Part shown: positions 8,414 through 17,480 of the stretch, one piece after another
How positions within the stretch are numbered: the first letter of the stretch is position 1
Layout: every line of letters starts with the position of its first letter
Assembly: GCA_963665455.1 (NCBI GenBank)
Contig: OY762279.1
Location: forward strand, 372,001-436,000
From: VXNE01 sp963665455
Lineage (GTDB): Bacteria > Pseudomonadota > Gammaproteobacteria > Pseudomonadales > Azotimanducaceae
Direction: 5' to 3'
DNA length: 64,000 nucleotides
Translations under genes and position numbers: made by a program
The notes under the pieces: generated by a model
Database searches by the model: none
What the model was told of the DNA's origin: nothing
The model's input: only the letters and a program-made list of their open reading frames with translations

Positions 8414-9292
8414 ATGAGTGAAGCCACCGCCTACGAGATGCCGGAACCGGTCTTCGAGACCCGCCAACCCTTCGACCTCTCGGACGAACTCCAAGCCCGC
8501 GTGGACGAGCTGGACCTCGGCGAAACCGTCGCCCACGTCCAGGACCACGGCTACGGCTACATCCATAACGCCGCATCGGCCGAGTTCGTCGAACGCCTGC
8601 GCGAGACCATCGTGCGGATCGTCCGGGGCGGCGAGGGCGGGCAGGGCTTGGAGGGCCGGGGCGCCAACATGCTCCTCCCGAAGGACCCGATCTTCGAAGA
8701 GGTCGTCCTCAACCCGAAGCTCCTCACGATGGCGGAGATTCTCTGCGGCAAGGGCGCCATGCTTTCGCAGGTGGCGGCGAGCATCAAGGAGCAGGCGACG
8801 GAGCCGGGCGACGGCAAGGGCGGCCTGCACGCGGACCAGAACTGGACGCCCGCGCCGTTCCCCGTACACAACCAGTTGGTGACGTTCTGCTGGGCCTGCG
8901 ACGAGTTCAACGAAGAGTCGGGATCGACCCGCGTGGTGCCCGGCTCCCACCACGAGCGCCGCCACCCCAACGCGCGGGAGGTGGCCGAGGAACCCGGCGC
9001 GGTCGCCACCGAGTGCCCGGCCGGCTCCATCGTGTTCTGGGACGGCTCGACGTGGCACAGCGGCGGCGCGCCCCGGACCATCGGCGGCGAACGCGTTGTG
9101 CTGCACATTACTTTCGGCCGCATGGCGCTGCGCCCGGTCGAGAGCTACGACTTCCTGGACGAGGACTGGCTCGAGGGCAAGCCCTACGAGATGCGCGTGA
9201 TGCTCGGCCGCGAGGACTTCCTCAACACCGCCGAGGGCGGCTTCGCGCACGGGGTGAAGCTGCCGCGGGCGATGAACTGGGCGAAGACGTAG
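8414..9292 (+). CDS. Phytanoyl-CoA dioxygenase (PhyH) family Fe(II)/2-oxoglutarate oxygenase, copy 1
   Basis: 292 residues; the ATG at 8414 is preceded by AGGAG. The facial triad is visible as HADQNW (H-x-D) near residue 139 and the distal His in STWHSGG near residue 217. An Arg about ten residues later can bind 2-oxoglutarate. PhyH enzymes hydroxylate small lipids or secondary metabolites; the substrate is unknown. It is about 96% identical to the protein at 54532-55410 (roughly eleven substitutions, same length, both catalytic motifs intact), so both copies are probably active. It is transcribed towards the tannase gene, with 109 bases between. Confidence 0.9.
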   Translation: MSEATAYEMPEPVFETRQPFDLSDELQARVDELDLGETVAHVQDHGYGYIHNAASAEFVERLRETIVRIVRGGEGGQGLEGRGANMLLPKDPIFEEVVLNPKLLTMAEILCGKGAMLSQVAASIKEQATEPGDGKGGLHADQNWTPAPFPVHNQLVTFCWACDEFNEESGSTRVVPGSHHERRHPNAREVAEEPGAVATECPAGSIVFWDGSTWHSGGAPRTIGGERVVLHITFGRMALRPVESYDFLDEDWLEGKPYEMRVMLGREDFLNTAEGGFAHGVKLPRAMNWAKT

Positions 9293-9401
9293 GGCGGGGA
9301 TGGCGGGGCCGCGCAACGATCGGGGATGGGACGGTCGGGCGTAGTAGGACTTCGATAACGAGATTCGACCGCCGATCATGGACTAACCAGCCGGAGGGGA
9401 A

Positions 9402-10886
9402 ATGAGCTCGATCCGTTGGGTGACCGCAGCAATCACGGCAGGTGCTTTCGCACTCGTGGCCGGCCAGTCGAATGCCAACGAAGCATGCGCCGACCTCGCC
9501 TCGTTCATGCTGCAAGATGTGCGGATCAAGACGACCGAACAGGTGGACGCCAGCACCCCGCACTGCAAGGTCGCGGGCGTCATAGAAAAGGAGATCAACT
9601 TCGAGCTGCTGCTGCCCGAGGATTGGAATGGTCGCTTCATGATGGGCGGGGGCGGCGCTTACGTCGGCTCGATTCAGAACCAGGCGCTCGCCTACGGCGT
9701 CGGACCCGGAGCGCTCGAACGCGGCTATGCAACGGTCGGCACCGACACGGGTCACGTCAGCTCGATGGTCGACGGCAGTTGGGCATTGAACAACGTCGAG
9801 CGACAAGAGAATTTCGGCCATCGCGCCGTCCATCTCACCGCCGTAACCGCCAAGGCGATCATCGAGCGTTACTACGCGCGTGCGCCGGAATACTCATATT
9901 TCGTGGGCTGCTCGCGCGGCGGCGGCCAGGCGATGATGGAGACCCAGCGCTATCCGGAAGACTTCGACGGGCTCGTCGCCGGCGCGCCCGCCTACGACTG
10001 GACCGGATTTAGGGGCGGGCAAATCCGGACCCTGCAAACGATGCTTCCCGATGAAGAAACGAAGGGCCCCGTTTTGACCCGAGCGAATCTGGAACTTCTG
10101 GGTACGACGATCATTGCTGCATGCGATGCGCGCGACGGGGTGGCCGATGGCATTCTGACCGATCCGCGCGATTGTCCGTTCGAGCCGGACGACCTGCCGA
10201 AGTGCGAAGGCAATGCACGCGCCGATTGCGTGACGAGGAAGCAACTCGCCGCGATCAAGGCGATCTACGATGCGCCGATGATCGACGGCCGACGGATATT
10301 CGCGGGCTTTCCCTACGGTGGCGAGCACCATCCTCGCGGCTGGGAAGCATGGATGGTCGGGTTGAGCCCCAGCTTTGCGTTCGCCATCGACTTCTACCAG
10401 AACTTCGTCTTCAGCGATCCGCATTGGGACTACACGCAGTACGATTTCGCGAATTGGAGGCAAGACGTTGCGAAGGTCAGCGCGATGCTCGATGCCACCA
10501 GCACCGATCTGTCCGAGTTCAAGAAGCGCGATGGAAGGATCATCTTCTGGACCGGGTGGTCCGATCATCTGATCACTGCGTTCGGAACCGTTGATTATTA
10601 CGAGAAGTTGACTGCGGCCGATCCCGACGCCGACGAATACTCGAGACTCTACATGTTGCCAGGGATGTTCCACTGTGCCGGCGGACCCGCCCCGGACCGG
10701 ACGGATTGGCTCGAAGCCATTCGCGCCTGGGTCGAGGATGGCAAGGCGCCTGAACGACTCGTATCGCTGCAGCTCGACGAAAGCGGCAGGGTGTCCAGAA
10801 CGCGACCAATCTGCCCCTATCCGCAGGTCGCGTCGTATCGGGGCGAGGGAGACCCAGACGACGAAGCGAGCTTTGCGTGTAAGTAG
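9402..10886 (+). CDS. Tannase/feruloyl-esterase family secreted hydrolase
   Basis: 494 residues with an N-terminal signal peptide (about residues 1-26, ending NANEAC). Alpha/beta-hydrolase motifs are present: nucleophile elbow GCSRGG near residue 168 and a catalytic His in GMFHCAGGPAP near residue 423. Paired cysteines are typical of the tannase family (CADLA ... CDARDG ... CPFEPDD ... CVT). The enzyme should cleave ester bonds of gallate- or ferulate-type aromatic esters in the periplasm or outside the cell. It is convergent with the TonB receptor on the other strand (43 bases between stops), suggesting shared uptake of a plant or algal aromatic compound; that link is inference. Confidence 0.9.
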   Translation: MSSIRWVTAAITAGAFALVAGQSNANEACADLASFMLQDVRIKTTEQVDASTPHCKVAGVIEKEINFELLLPEDWNGRFMMGGGGAYVGSIQNQALAYGVGPGALERGYATVGTDTGHVSSMVDGSWALNNVERQENFGHRAVHLTAVTAKAIIERYYARAPEYSYFVGCSRGGGQAMMETQRYPEDFDGLVAGAPAYDWTGFRGGQIRTLQTMLPDEETKGPVLTRANLELLGTTIIAACDARDGVADGILTDPRDCPFEPDDLPKCEGNARADCVTRKQLAAIKAIYDAPMIDGRRIFAGFPYGGEHHPRGWEAWMVGLSPSFAFAIDFYQNFVFSDPHWDYTQYDFANWRQDVAKVSAMLDATSTDLSEFKKRDGRIIFWTGWSDHLITAFGTVDYYEKLTAADPDADEYSRLYMLPGMFHCAGGPAPDRTDWLEAIRAWVEDGKAPERLVSLQLDESGRVSRTRPICPYPQVASYRGEGDPDDEASFACK

Positions 10887-10929
10887 GCGCTCACCAACAG
10901 GCCAAGCGGTCAGGCGCGCGCTTCACTGG

Positions 10930-13116
10930 CTAGCGCGCACCGAATCGTCGCGTCACTTCCACGCCCACCTGGCGCGCCGGGCCCCAGCTACCGTATCTCG
11001 CGCCGACCCCGGAAGATCCCAGGAGGTAGAGGATGTAATCCTCGTTCGTCGCGTTCCGGGCGAATAGACGCGCTCCCCACGTCCTGTCCTCGCTCTCCCA
11101 GTTGGCGTTCAGGTTGACCACCGTGTAGGCGCTCTGCGAGTCCAGCTTGTTCTTGAACTCCCGGAAGTACGTGCGAGAGCGGTACGCCGCGTCGGCACGC
11201 AGCGTCAGGCGCCCGCCCCACTGCACCGGGGTGGTATACGCGACCCCCAGATTGATGCTGGTTTTCGGCGCATTGTTGAGCGGGTTCCCCTTGTTGTTCT
11301 GAAAGCCCAGCTCGGCCTGCAGGCCATCGAGATTGATGAAGTCACCATACTCGGTGTCCAGGAGCGTGACAGCCCCGGACACCATCCAGTTCTCGGTCAG
11401 GGTGGACGACAGTTCCAGTTCGAGGCCCCGTACCTCCGCATCGCCCGCATTGCGCGTGACCGGGCTGATGCCGATTATCTGAGACACCTGGAAGTCCGAG
11501 TAGTCGTAATAGAAGGCGGCCGCACTCAGCGTGGTGCTCCCGCCGAGTGTCGCCTTGTAACCCACCTCGTAGGCATCGACGGTTTCCGGTTCGTAGGGGA
11601 CGTTGCATTCGACCGGGGCGACCCCGCCGGCCTTGTAGCCTTCCGTATAGGAGACATAGACGTTGCCGTTGTCGTTGACGTCGTACTGACCCACCAGCCT
11701 GATCGTCGTCGCATCCCAGTCCAGTTGCTCGGCCTTGTCGCAGAACGGGATCGCCACGTTGAACAGCGGCAAGAGACCCTGGTTAACGTGATACTCGTCA
11801 ATCTCGTCTTCCGTGCGGCGCACGCCGGCGCTGACCCGCGCACGGTCGGTGACCTCCCAGGTCGCGTCGAGGAACCAGGACAAGGAGTCCGTGTCCATTA
11901 TTGGTTGCGAGAAGACGAACTGGCTCGGCACGGGAAAACCAAACACGGGCTGCTGGTTGTTGAAGACGATGTGACGGTCCCACTCTTCGGTCAAGTAGAA
12001 GGCGCCCAGAACCCAATCCAGCCGGTCGCTGCTGCCGAGGAGGTTGATCTCCTGGGTGAACGTGTCGATGGTCGAGTCGTCCCAGATGTCGAAGAGGGGC
12101 TCATCCGTGAGGTCCCGGTCGGCCACTACGAAGTCGTCGAAGTCCTGCTGCGCAGTGATGGACTTGAGCGTTGCCCAGCCCATGTCCCACTCGAGCGTCA
12201 GCCCAACCAGCTCGAACTCGCGGTCCGAATCATTCGTCGGGTTGACGTGGGTTTTGAACGGTTCGTAGGTCTTGGCCGCGGCGACGAGTTGGGGAGTCCC
12301 CCCCGCGACGGCGAGTGCCGGATCGAACGTGACCCAGCTCAGGTGCTCGTGCGGACCCTTGATCGTGCTCCTGACGTACATGAGGTCCACGGAGAACGTC
12401 TCCGTGGGTTCGGCAGCCAGCTTGAGCCGAACGTTACCGGACTCGCCCCGCATCAGGTCTTTCGCGCCGGGCACCAGGTTCTCGACCCAGCCATCACGGC
12501 GGTCTATGCGATCCGCGGAGATACGGACTGCCACCCGTTCGCCGATCGGCCCGCTGTAGATCGCCTCGATCTTGGTTTCGTCGTACTGTGCGTAACCGAT
12601 GCGCAGCATCCCTTCGGGCTCTCGGGTGGGCGCGGCCGAAATGAAGTTCACCGCTCCGCCGTTCGAGTTGCGCCCGTAGAGCGTCCCCTGGGGCCCGCGC
12701 AGCACCTCTATGCGTTCGAGATCCAGTTGATAGAGGTGCGCCGTGGAACTCCTGGATTGGTAGATGCCGTCGAGGCTGACCGCCACGCCCGGCTGCCTGT
12801 TGAACTCGCTGATGCTGCGGATGGTGATCTTCTGGTTGCCTAGCTGCGGCCCGAAGTGCAGGCTCGGGACCGCGAACTGGATGTCGTACATGTCCTTGAT
12901 GCCTCTCGCATCGAGGTCCGCCGCGCCGAGCGCGCTGAGGGAGCCGGCGACCTCCTGGACCGACTGCGAACGCTTGTTGGCGGTGACGACGATCTCTTCG
13001 ATCAGATCGTCTTGGGCTGGCTCGGCGGCTGCCACCTCAGCCACGCCGGAAGTGGCGAATACCGCCGCGGCGACGGCTGCACCGAAGCGTTTGAGGAGCC
13101 GTGCTTTCTTGTTCAT
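10930..13116 (-). CDS. TonB-dependent outer-membrane receptor
   Basis: The start at 13116 (MNKKARLLKR) begins a normal signal peptide cleaved after about VAEVAAAEP. An ATG at 13140 is an alternative, and the longer frame to 13263 is not supported. The TonB box/plug begins at DLIEEIVVTANKR. The plug continues with IRSISEFNRQPG, LRGPQGTLYGRNSNGGAVN and later barrel strands, ending in the aromatic C-terminus VTRRFGAR. It imports a siderophore or other large substrate using TonB energy. About 728 residues, normal for the family. It lies convergent to the secreted tannase. Confidence 0.92.
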   Translation of the reverse strand: MNKKARLLKRFGAAVAAAVFATSGVAEVAAAEPAQDDLIEEIVVTANKRSQSVQEVAGSLSALGAADLDARGIKDMYDIQFAVPSLHFGPQLGNQKITIRSISEFNRQPGVAVSLDGIYQSRSSTAHLYQLDLERIEVLRGPQGTLYGRNSNGGAVNFISAAPTREPEGMLRIGYAQYDETKIEAIYSGPIGERVAVRISADRIDRRDGWVENLVPGAKDLMRGESGNVRLKLAAEPTETFSVDLMYVRSTIKGPHEHLSWVTFDPALAVAGGTPQLVAAAKTYEPFKTHVNPTNDSDREFELVGLTLEWDMGWATLKSITAQQDFDDFVVADRDLTDEPLFDIWDDSTIDTFTQEINLLGSSDRLDWVLGAFYLTEEWDRHIVFNNQQPVFGFPVPSQFVFSQPIMDTDSLSWFLDATWEVTDRARVSAGVRRTEDEIDEYHVNQGLLPLFNVAIPFCDKAEQLDWDATTIRLVGQYDVNDNGNVYVSYTEGYKAGGVAPVECNVPYEPETVDAYEVGYKATLGGSTTLSAAAFYYDYSDFQVSQIIGISPVTRNAGDAEVRGLELELSSTLTENWMVSGAVTLLDTEYGDFINLDGLQAELGFQNNKGNPLNNAPKTSINLGVAYTTPVQWGGRLTLRADAAYRSRTYFREFKNKLDSQSAYTVVNLNANWESEDRTWGARLFARNATNEDYILYLLGSSGVGARYGSWGPARQVGVEVTRRFGAR

Positions 13117-13364
13117 GCTCAGGAGATTCACCTTGTTCATCGGCAGTTGGCCAGCCGCGAATCTCAGGATCATACGGCAAATCGTCCCTGGCGACCGGAC
13201 GGGCGCGCCCGGACATCGGCGGACGGGCTGCGGCGCCGGCCGCGGCATGACGCTCTCCCGCAAACATCCCGTGGCCCGAGTCGAGGTTGGCGGACAGCGC
13301 GCACCGGGCGTCGTCGACCGGGCTCGAACCGGGTGCCGGCACCCACCGTGGTAGGCTCGCCGGC

Positions 13365-14726
13365 ATGGACGGCAAGCCCCCGCGGTACATCGACGAGGGA
13401 CTCCTGCGCGAACAGGACCGGGTGTCGATGGGGCAGTATCTAAGCCGCCGCGACCGCGCCCAGCTACACGGCCGCGGGCAAGCCTTCTTCTCCGGCCGCG
13501 AGCGCGAGGTCAACGCGTTTCGGGAGGTGGCCCATGCGTTGCGCGGCGGCGACCACGGCAATGTCACCATCGCGGTGGAGGGGCCGGCGGGGTGCGGCAA
13601 GTCCGCCTTGCTCGCGCAGTTTCAGGAGGAGTTGCGCACGCTGCCGCCGCCACCGGGGCGGCGCTGGCTGCCGGTGCCCATGGGCGGCGGCGGCGGCGAG
13701 TCCCCCGCCATGATCGCCGCGAGCGTCAACAATGCGGTAGCGCGCCGTCTCGCCCGCGACCTGCTCGACGCGCAGGACAATGATGACGGGGCGCGCATGG
13801 AGCGCCTGCGCGGCTTTCTGGGGGAGGAGTTGGTGCAGCGTGCGGGCGGCGCTCTCAAGGACATCGCGCGCATTGGCCTAGAGCGCGGCTTCAGCGCGTT
13901 TGGCGTGCGCCTCGGCCCGCCGCCATCGCTGCGCGACGAGCCCCTACAGGAGGTCGCGTCGCGCAACCCCGAGTGGAGCAACTGGCACGTGCTGGTGCTC
14001 ATCGACGAGGCACAGGGCATCACCCCGGCCGCGCCGGGGGCGGTGCCGGATACGCTGTCCGCCATTCACCAAGGCTTCCTGCCGGGCATTTCGTTCTGTG
14101 CGTTCGGCCTGCCCGGCACGTTCGACGCGCTGGCCGCCGCGAACGTGTCGCGCCCCACGGGCGGGCGCGCCATCGAGCTTGCCGGGCTTGATCGCCGCGT
14201 CGCCACGATGGTGGTGCGACGCTGTTTCGCGCACTTCGGCGTGACGCATGGCGCGGCGTGGCAGGCGGCCATCCTCGAGCGCTCCGCTGGCTGGCCGCAG
14301 CACCTCGTGGCGTACCTGTGCACGGCCCTGGAGGAAATGTCCCCGCACGCGGATGCCCCCGAGTCCATGGGCGACGCCCGCCGGTCTTCGTTGTCCGCCG
14401 CCATCGCGGCGGGGGACAGGGAACGCGCGGACCACTACAAGCGCCGCGTGGCGAGCCTGAATCGCGACAATCCCGCCCACGAGGGCATCGCGGCCGGACT
14501 GGTGCCCCTGTTGCGTGAACGGGGCGGGGCGATGCCACAGCGGGACCTCATCGCGCACCTCGCGGCGCCGCCCCAGAGCCTGCCTCCGCAGGCGATTACC
14601 GACTTCCTCCGCAGCGCGAAGTACAGCGGCATGCTGGTCGATACCGGCCATGGCCGCGTGTGCATGCCCATCCCAACACTCGGCGGCTACTTGCTCGACG
14701 AGCCGCCGCCGCTAGGGAACCTCTGA
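13365..14726 (+). CDS. AAA+ (STAND-like) ATPase, C-terminus capped by a MITE
   Basis: 453 residues from the ATG at 13365; a 26-residue upstream extension lacks a better start. Walker A is GPAGCGKS at about residue 72 and Walker B is VLVLIDEAQG at about 212, followed by an arginine-rich lid and a winged-helix-like C-terminal region (GAMPQRDLIAHL). This resembles ATPases that regulate nucleic-acid or defence effectors. No effector domain is seen. The last residues (GNL) and the TGA stop come from the first bases of the palindromic element at 14713-14866, so the original C-terminus has been altered. Function is unknown. Confidence 0.75.
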   Translation: MDGKPPRYIDEGLLREQDRVSMGQYLSRRDRAQLHGRGQAFFSGREREVNAFREVAHALRGGDHGNVTIAVEGPAGCGKSALLAQFQEELRTLPPPPGRRWLPVPMGGGGGESPAMIAASVNNAVARRLARDLLDAQDNDDGARMERLRGFLGEELVQRAGGALKDIARIGLERGFSAFGVRLGPPPSLRDEPLQEVASRNPEWSNWHVLVLIDEAQGITPAAPGAVPDTLSAIHQGFLPGISFCAFGLPGTFDALAAANVSRPTGGRAIELAGLDRRVATMVVRRCFAHFGVTHGAAWQAAILERSAGWPQHLVAYLCTALEEMSPHADAPESMGDARRSSLSAAIAAGDRERADHYKRRVASLNRDNPAHEGIAAGLVPLLRERGGAMPQRDLIAHLAAPPQSLPPQAITDFLRSAKYSGMLVDTGHGRVCMPIPTLGGYLLDEPPPLGNL

Positions 14727-14866
14727 ACAAGTCCGTCCATGGACTTGTTCAGGTCGCAAGCCAAAGCGCGGTTTCGGCTTGCTCCACAGATTCAATGGCT
14801 TACGCCATCGAATCTGGCGGCGCATCCCTATGCCGCACTAGGAAGGTCTTAATCAGACCTTCCCTA
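14713..14866. mobile_element. MITE-like palindromic element (154 bp)
   Basis: The ends are near-inverted copies: TAGGGAACCTCTGA on the left and, in reverse complement, TAGGGAAGGTCTGA on the right. The interior is almost entirely hairpins: 14725-14750 (GAACAAGTCC/GGACTTGTTC), 14755-14781 (GCAAGCC/GGCTTGC), 14787-14816 and 14842-14862. No coding capacity is seen. It looks like a non-autonomous insertion at the 3' end of the AAA ATPase gene, where it supplies the stop codon. The right terminal 14 bases recur exactly at 56463-56476. Confidence 0.6.
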
Positions 14867-15258
14867 TTTGTCGACCCGGGGCCGGCGGACGCCGGGCCTG
14901 CGTCGCGTGCGCCGGCACCAAACTGACCGGCGCCAATTGCTGCTTGGGCTAGGCGCAACGAATGCATCGGGGAGGCTCTTGGCCAAGCACTACCCACAAC
15001 GATGCGCTTGGCGAGGCGAGCATCACGCCCCACAGGGCCAATGCCGATTGAGAGGGGAGGGCCGTGTTGCTCTAGGCGTCTATCCTCGTTCAGCGTGCCC
15101 ATCTTTTGCCCGCGGATTCCAAGGATGCGGCGCCATGCGCGGGGAGAAACGGCGCCGTGCGTCGGCCTAGACATCCCGATCGTCTACCGACTGCGGGCGG
15201 CGTGGCATAATGCTCACGTGTCCTTGTGGGCCTGCAAAGCGTTGAGGGAGGCAGCGCC
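14867..15258. other. Intergenic region with a short dispersed repeat
   Basis: 392 bases without a convincing gene. Positions 15082-15110 match 17096-17124 at about 25 of 29 bases (ATCCTCGTTC then CCCATCTTT), and a weaker copy lies near 34872. The ribosome-binding site GAGGGAGGC of the next gene is at 15244-15252. Confidence 0.4.
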
Positions 15259-16641
15259 ATGACAGTGACTGAGCGCACGCTACCGGACGGCCCGGACAGG
15301 ATATTCGAGTTGGCGGAGCCTGTGCTTAGCAGGCACTTCGATCCAAGCTCCTATGCCTTGGGCGGCGGCACCGCCCTCGCGGCTGTCTGGCGCCACAGGC
15401 ACAGCACGGACGTTGACCTGTTCATGGACAGCGCGGCCTATCGAGCGGTCTCCATGAAAGACGGACTGCGGGCTTCGCTTGAGAATGACCTTCGGGACGC
15501 ACTTCGCCCCATGCGCTTGGACGTGATGCGGGGGTTCATCAAGGTGTTGGCGCCTGACGGCGAGATGTCGCTGTCAACATCGGATGCGCCGATTGAGGTC
15601 GAACGCCCCTTCCCGCACAGGGTGGCGGGGTCGGCGGTGCAAATTGAGCCGCCTGAACTCGTTATTGCCCGGAAGATACAAGGCCGAATGATGGGCAGCG
15701 GCGTGTTCGTGGTTCGGGACATGTACGACATCGCGGCGGCATCCGTTCTTGATAGGGGCGCGTTGGTCGCCGCGCTCGACACCATGACGGATGAGGAGCG
15801 CGATGCGTTGCGGAGCGAACTGGCTCGCCTACCCAAAGGGTGGGCCGGCCACCCGTCAAGCGGACGCCCCATTCTCAACGCGGCGCGGCCGAAGTCCCTC
15901 GCGGAGAACGCTGAGCGTTGCGTGCATGTCGCCAAGGCGGTGCTTGCCGGGGACTGGTCCCCGGCCGACGCCCTGTGCGCCCACGCCATTGAGGGGGTTC
16001 GCTGCCCCAGGCCCCCCCGAGCGGCGGCCTCAATGGCCCTTGATTTGGAGGCGGTCCGCGCCGCCTACGACGCAGGCCCGTGGAATGACGGGTTTTCCCA
16101 TGTCCCGACCCGAGAGGAGCGGGTCGCGGAAAGCGAGCTTGAGTTGGTTCGCCTCTGCATTGAAGGCGGACGGGATCCCGCGGCCGAATGCCTTGGCCAG
16201 CACGGCGCGCTGATCGGGGGGGCCGGCAAGCCGGGGCGCACGCGTTCGCTCGTTTCCCGCCTAGCCGAGGACTACGCCCCCGTTCGGCTGGCGCCGCCCT
16301 CGTGGTTCGGGCACGACAAGCCCACCGCCATGTCCGAGGACGCGGGGCGCGGAGCCTTGGCGCTGCTGGTCGCATCCTACATGGCCGGGGTGCCAAAGGA
16401 GAGCAGGCCAACGCCCGAGCAAATGCGGCAGGCGTTCGACGCCGACCCGCCGAGCGACATCGAACGCTTCTGGCTGCATGAGATTCTGGCTTGCGGGCGC
16501 ATCAGGGAATTGCGCGGCGTCATCCGGGAAACGGGCATGTCGCTGGGCGTGTTCGTTCGGGCCCTGCACAACGCCGACGTTCGGCGCCACGACGTGGCGA
16601 ACTGGATGAACCAGTTTGCGGTTGCCCCGGAACAAAGTTGA
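15259..16641 (+). CDS. AbiEii-type nucleotidyltransferase fused to a helical partner domain
   Basis: 460 residues from the ATG at 15259, with GAGGGAGGC upstream. Residues 1-250 are a nucleotidyltransferase of the AbiEii/AbiGii toxin type: GGGTALAAVWRHRHSTDVDL with G35-G37 and D51/D53, then an RKIQGRM helix and RDMYDI. A linker follows. From residue 259 (MALDLEAVR) there is a second domain ending in NWMNQFA. The same second domain is a free-standing gene at 55851-56465, and a shorter relative is the gene at 56552-57022. This gene is thus a natural fusion of two co-operating proteins, likely a toxin-antitoxin or abortive-infection pair. Which half is toxic is unknown. Confidence 0.75.
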   Translation: MTVTERTLPDGPDRIFELAEPVLSRHFDPSSYALGGGTALAAVWRHRHSTDVDLFMDSAAYRAVSMKDGLRASLENDLRDALRPMRLDVMRGFIKVLAPDGEMSLSTSDAPIEVERPFPHRVAGSAVQIEPPELVIARKIQGRMMGSGVFVVRDMYDIAAASVLDRGALVAALDTMTDEERDALRSELARLPKGWAGHPSSGRPILNAARPKSLAENAERCVHVAKAVLAGDWSPADALCAHAIEGVRCPRPPRAAASMALDLEAVRAAYDAGPWNDGFSHVPTREERVAESELELVRLCIEGGRDPAAECLGQHGALIGGAGKPGRTRSLVSRLAEDYAPVRLAPPSWFGHDKPTAMSEDAGRGALALLVASYMAGVPKESRPTPEQMRQAFDADPPSDIERFWLHEILACGRIRELRGVIRETGMSLGVFVRALHNADVRRHDVANWMNQFAVAPEQS

Positions 16642-16730
16642 TTCGCCCGGGCGTTCGAGAGAAATCTCCAGCCGCTTACTTCAGTTCGATGCCGGTGCCG
16701 AGTTCCGCCACTCGCTGTCTCCACCGCGGC

Positions 16731-16923
16731 GACTTCTTCGAGGTCGGAGGGGGAATCGGGTGGGCCGTGGCGCCGCGCCCGAGAGTTAGGTGCCAAAAAT
16801 CTCCAGAAAAGTGCGCGTTTCTCGGCACCATTTGGGAGGGGTAAAAAACATGTCAAAACAATGTGTTGACGACGCCTCGGGCGGCGGCGTGCCACAAACT
16901 TCCTGAACGGCTATGGCGGAGAG
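16731..16923. repeat. Right-end repeat of a mobile element, left copy
   Basis: About 190 bases closely match 53938-54131, ending in both places with CTATGGCGGAGAG. In the right copy those last ten bases (TGGCGGAGAG) are the CCA and acceptor end of tRNA-Ser(GGA). Here they are followed not by a tRNA but by another element end. The repeat is therefore best read as the homologous right end of a second, older element. No conserved gene is evident in it. Confidence 0.7.
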
Positions 16924-16947
16924 CTAGCCGTTCAGGAATTTTGTGGC
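16891..16947. repeat. Head-to-tail junction of two inverted element ends around the tRNA-Ser core
   Basis: Positions 16891-16913 and 16925-16947 are 23-bp inverted repeats of each other (left-end copy begins TAGCCGTTCAGGAA), separated by the 10-bp core TGGCGGAGAG and one C. The right-hand repeat is also the inverse of 54099-54121, with one mismatch in 23. The arrangement (right end, core, left end) is what tandem integration at the same site, or a circular-form junction, would leave. A role as transcription terminator is less likely because no T-run follows. Confidence 0.7.
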
Positions 16948-17480
16948 ATTTTCCACCCCTCGCCGCAGTCGAGAGGGAGCGGAGACCCTCCGATTAACGC
17001 TCACATTACCAGATACTTACGGGCGTTTCATCAGGTTTTACCTCCGTTGTCTGGCGCATGATCGGTTCGAGATAGTACGTCAAACCGATATGTCGATCCT
17101 CGTTCGACGTACCCATCTTTCGCCTGATAGTCGAGTCTAGGCGCGCCGTGATCGCCACGGAGCGACTGCGGACGGCCCGCGCTGGGACGGGGGTCTGCCG
17201 TTGCACGCGCCAAGCGGCAACGCCCGCGTACGCTTTGGCGGCAACGGTGGCTTGTGTCGAGGTCTAGGGCAAGCTCGACGCGGCACGACCATGGCGACTG
17301 CCGGCCAAAGGCCGGGGTTCTGTGGGCGGGTGGGCCGTCGCACGCGGCCCCCGCCTACGGCGAGAACTCGGCCATCGGACATCCGCATGAGCGGCTGTCG
17401 ACCGATGATCGTGGGGTTCCCGGCCGGGCGGGGAGAGACGCCCGAGGTGGCTTACGTTGCGGGGGAGCAACGCATTTCGT
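16948..17480. other. Non-coding left end of the island
   Basis: 533 bases just inside the left inverted repeat. Open frames are present on both strands but none has a good start or coherent protein features. Positions 17096-17124 carry the dispersed repeat shared with 15082-15110. The region probably holds the promoter of the following operon and element-end binding sites, but I see no clear motif. Confidence 0.4.

Larger units (their letters stand above)
6860..9305. repeat. Left copy of a tRNA-Ser / SRP RNA / phyH segmental duplication
   Basis: Two blocks match the locus at 54122-55425 in the same order and orientation. Block one is 6860-7130 (tRNA-Ser plus SRP RNA). Block two is about 8339-9305 (phyH leader and gene). 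Between them this copy carries about 1.2 kb holding an MNT-HEPN toxin-antitoxin pair that is absent from the right copy. The RNA genes here are degraded or diverged while phyH is intact, so the right copy at 54 kb is probably the functional parent for the RNAs. Confidence 0.8.

Noticed and set aside
8243..9379. Long minus-strand frame (378 codons) opposite phyH copy 1
   Set aside because: It mirrors the phyH codons, lacks family features, and recurs opposite copy 2 only because the coding strand is conserved. High GC makes such shadows common.
16891..16947. Rho-independent terminator
   Set aside because: The stems match the island ends at 54.1 kb and the loop equals the tRNA 3' end; no T-run follows.
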